Below, piece by piece: positions 6,090 through 7,251 of a stretch of 7,251 nt of DNA (positions are counted from its first letter, which is position 1; each line of letters opens with the position of its first letter). The stretch is from an uncultured Clostridia bacterium (GTDB taxonomy: Bacteria; Bacillota; Clostridia; Oscillospirales; Ruminococcaceae). The stretch is from contig CALMXN010000101.1 of the NCBI GenBank assembly GCA_937871145.1, positions 1 through 7,251 of the forward strand. The letters are read 5' to 3'. A program made the position numbers and the translations under genes. The notes beneath the pieces are model-generated. The model made no database searches. It was not told where the DNA came from and was given only the letters and a program-made list of their open reading frames with translations.

Positions 6090-6753
6090 TGTTATCCCAC
6101 CCTTCCCTAATAATATCGAGAACATACACCTCGTTTTCGATTGCAGTACGGCTCTTTTCCTTGCGAAATTCTTCCCGTGCGCCGTTATCACGTGCAAGCT
6201 TTTTCGGATAGTAAAGCTCCTTACCAGCAGGTATACTCTCAATATAAGCAAGTCTATCAAACGCTTTCTCGCTTTTTGCAACAATCTGTTCTCCCAGCTT
6301 ACCGAGTACCATTGCTTTTTCAAGCTGTGAAAGCGAAATCGTATTGTTCAGAAATGCCGCCGCAAACGAAAAATATGAATCGTCCGCACGGTATCCTATT
6401 ATTATGTCATAACTTTGATAATCGGGCAAAAACTTTTCCGAGATATATTCCTTTGCACGAATGGCGATGTCACCACTGATACGGAACCTCCTGTTCTCAA
6501 GCAGAATTGCAAGCCAGTTGAGAATGTGATACTCGCCGTCCGAAAGACAGAGAACAGACAAACCGTCCGTGTCCAATGCATATTTATTTGCGTAGCCGCT
6601 TGTTTCCGATGAACAAGCCCATTCCTTTGCAAGCTCTAAGGATTCTGTACAATAAAAGCCAAGTCCGTAGTCGTTATTTGGATTTCCTTTTCCGAATGTC
6701 GGTAGCTCAATTATCATTGGTGAACCGTGATAAATTGTAAGTTCGTTTTTCAT
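6055..6753 (-). CDS. DUF3990-like protein, ADP-ribosyltransferase-fold toxin candidate
   Basis: Protein of 232 residues resembling the DUF3990 family, which I recall as belonging to the ADP-ribosyltransferase superfamily. Seen directly: IYHGSP (7-12), carrying a candidate NAD-binding His9; DYGLGFYCTESLELAKEWA (28-46), with the Gly/Tyr-rich second motif; and LGEQIV (153-158), whose Glu155 or Gln156 could occupy the third catalytic position. The third assignment is a guess. If correct, the protein would use NAD to modify a host molecule. Its start is ATG 6753: AAGAGG (6761-6766) lies seven bases upstream, whereas a TTG at 6759 would sit one base from it. The gene is first in a two-gene unit with an overlapping XRE gene and its own strong promoter, an arrangement typical of toxin-antitoxin loci. 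Here the toxin comes first. The target is unknown. Confidence 0.75.
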   Translation of the reverse strand: MKNELTIYHGSPMIIELPTFGKGNPNNDYGLGFYCTESLELAKEWACSSETSGYANKYALDTDGLSVLCLSDGEYHILNWLAILLENRRFRISGDIAIRAKEYISEKFLPDYQSYDIIIGYRADDSYFSFAAAFLNNTISLSQLEKAMVLGKLGEQIVAKSEKAFDRLAYIESIPAGKELYYPKKLARDNGAREEFRKEKSRTAIENEVYVLDIIREGWDNNDARLQRIVLG

Positions 6754-6760
6754 AGTCAAG

Positions 6761-6766
6761 CCTCTT
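6761..6766 (-). promoter_or_regulatory. Ribosome binding site deciding the ATG start at 6753
   Basis: AAGAGG on the minus strand, seven bases before ATG 6753. It rules out the in-frame TTG at 6759, which would be one base away. Confidence 0.7.
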
Positions 6767-6771
6767 TTCTA

Positions 6772-6787
6772 TATCGTTAAAACGATA
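6772..6787. promoter_or_regulatory. Operator 2 of the toxin-antitoxin promoter
   Basis: TATCGTTAAAACGATA: perfect seven-base arms around two A. It lies just downstream of the inferred transcription start and upstream of the ribosome binding site. Its centre is 37 bp from the centre of operator 1, and the two share the consensus TATCGTT-NN-AACGAYA. The XRE protein encoded in the same unit is the likely binder. Confidence 0.78.
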
Positions 6788-6804
6788 GTTCTTCTTTCGC
6801 TTAT

Positions 6805-6833
6805 ATTATATCGTTATAACGACAGTTTGTCAA
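6805..6833 (-). promoter_or_regulatory. Consensus promoter of the toxin-antitoxin module
   Basis: On the minus strand, a perfect -35 TTGACA (6828-6833) and a perfect -10 TATAAT (6805-6810) are separated by exactly 17 bases. This should be very strong when not repressed. Operator 1 fills most of the spacer and overlaps the -10. Transcription is inferred to start near 6798. Confidence 0.9.
6809..6824. promoter_or_regulatory. Operator 1 of the toxin-antitoxin promoter
   Basis: TATCGTTATAACGACA: the inner 12 bases TCGTTATAACGA are a perfect palindrome, with one arm mismatch further out. It lies between the -35 and -10 hexamers and overlaps the -10, so binding would exclude RNA polymerase. Confidence 0.8.
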
Positions 6834-6845
6834 TAGCAAGCGTGA

Positions 6846-7019
6846 TTATTCATAGGATATGACTGCACGTCAGTTGAAAAAATAATACTTCAAATGTCTG
6901 TACAGAGCAAGCTTGTGCCGCAGAATCTGAACTATGAGATTGTCTGAACTTACATTGACGAGAACGATAAAGGAATGTCCGTTTTGGACAACCCCCTTGC
7001 AGAAATCAAAAGCATATAA
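6846..7019 (+). pseudogene. Possible gene remnant with one internal stop
   Basis: One frame reads through this stretch with a single stop (TGA 6945-6947) and ends at TAA 7017-7019. The last segment reads TYIDENDKGMSVLDNPLAEI (6948-7007) and looks protein-like. The part before the stop begins after TGA 6843-6845 and includes MSVQSKLVPQNLNYEIV. I do not recognise the family, and no ribosome binding site or start is evident. It could be a decayed 3' fragment of a gene broken by rearrangement next to the second Fic copy, or chance. Apart from this, I see nothing in 6839-7022. Confidence 0.3.
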
Positions 7020-7022
7020 GTA

Positions 7023-7045
7023 GGGAGTCGTGAAACACGACTCCC
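7023..7045. terminator. Perfect hairpin downstream of the second fic gene
   Basis: GGGAGTCGTG (7023-7032) and CACGACTCCC (7036-7045) form a perfect ten-pair stem with an AAA loop. On the minus strand it lies 12 bases past the repeat boundary, downstream of the second Fic gene, and is followed by TACTTATATGC, a weak tail. On the plus strand T-rich sequence follows, with six T only further on (7058-7063). The direction in which it acts is unclear. Confidence 0.55.
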
Positions 7046-7056
7046 TTAGTTAAATT

Positions 7057-7251
7057 ATTTTTTCACTTTTGCCAAAAATGCTGCGACATAAACGTAAACT
7101 CATTTCAACCGAACATAATAAATGGACTTTCCAGTACCCTCGCGTTTCAACTCTCCTGAACTGACCATCTTTCTGAGCGAACCCTCGACAGAACTAATGC
7201 TGAGTGACGGGCATAACTCCCTGATATCCTGCTTTGTAAACTTTCCGATTT
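7057..7251. repeat. Direct repeat, copy 2 (3' end of second fic and 3' flank)
   Basis: Gap-free match to 1477-1671, same orientation, offset 5,580. Differences cluster near the stop codon and include three adjacent substitutions at 7124-7126. The first 24 bases of the repeat and the last 51 visible bases are identical to copy 1. It is cut by the window edge. Confidence 0.93.
7100..7251 (-). CDS. Second Fic family protein, C-terminal 49 residues (5' end outside window)
   Basis: The 3' end of a second Fic gene; only the C-terminal winged-helix-like part is visible, from IGKFTKQDIRELCPSLS to the stop TGA at 7100-7102. It differs from the first copy (1520-2566) at three of 49 residues: Ile to Val at 320, Met to Ser at 341 and Ile to Val at 345, in first-copy numbering. 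Most remaining base changes are silent, so the protein has been under selection since duplication or exchange. The catalytic core lies beyond the window, so whether this copy is active cannot be judged. The first copy ends in TAA and this one in TGA. Confidence 0.85.
   Translation of the reverse strand, partial: IGKFTKQDIRELCPSLSISSVEGSLRKMVSSGELKREGTGKSIYYVRLK

Noticed and set aside
6090..6323. N-terminal extension of the XRE protein up to 6323
   Set aside because: The extra 78 residues lie inside the toxin-like gene in another frame and read as basic, low-quality sequence. The ATG at 6089 has an SD-like site.
1..7251. CRISPR array, tRNA, rRNA or insertion sequence transposase
   Set aside because: No regularly spaced short repeats, no RNA gene cloverleaf and no transposase motifs were seen. 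The only long repeat is the Fic 3' end pair.

Overview
The window looks like accessory DNA of a low-to-moderate GC anaerobic Firmicute, probably a gut Clostridia or Ruminococcus-like organism. This is inferred from strong AGGAGG-type ribosome binding sites, Gram-positive style promoters, rho-independent terminators and the kind of large serine recombinase and toxin-antitoxin genes present. No rRNA or tRNA is available to fix the taxon.

Layout, left to right. Bases 1-1238 (+) hold the C-terminal two thirds of a large serine recombinase whose catalytic domain lies outside the window. Bases 1237-1380 carry three successive hairpins, one a clear terminator. Next is a class II (self-inhibited) Fic family enzyme on the minus strand (1520-2566) with a good promoter (2595-2623). 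A divergent promoter then drives a tight three-gene plus-strand operon (2802-5308): a stand-alone B12-binding sensor-like protein, a four-TM FtsX/MacB-type ABC permease and its LolD/MacB-type ATPase. The first two genes overlap by ATGA and the last two are 9 bases apart. The operon ends at a terminator (5358-5388).

Facing it on the minus strand is a two-gene toxin-antitoxin-like module: a DUF3990-like (ADP-ribosyltransferase-fold) protein (6055-6753), overlapped by 35 bases by an XRE-type helix-turn-helix protein (5448-6089). Its promoter matches consensus exactly (TTGACA, 17-base spacer, TATAAT) and carries two near-identical palindromic operators. After a short stretch that may be a gene remnant, the window ends in the 3' end of a second Fic gene (7100-7251, minus). 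The second copy matches the first at about 92% of bases over 195 bp, including 38 bp past the stop codon.

The two Fic copies are direct repeats exactly 5,580 bp apart. They bracket most of the first Fic gene, the B12/ABC operon and the toxin-antitoxin module, so this block may have been assembled or duplicated by recombination. The most unusual item is the translational coupling of a B12-binding protein, lacking any DNA-binding domain, to a MacB-like exporter. Its role cannot be settled from sequence alone.
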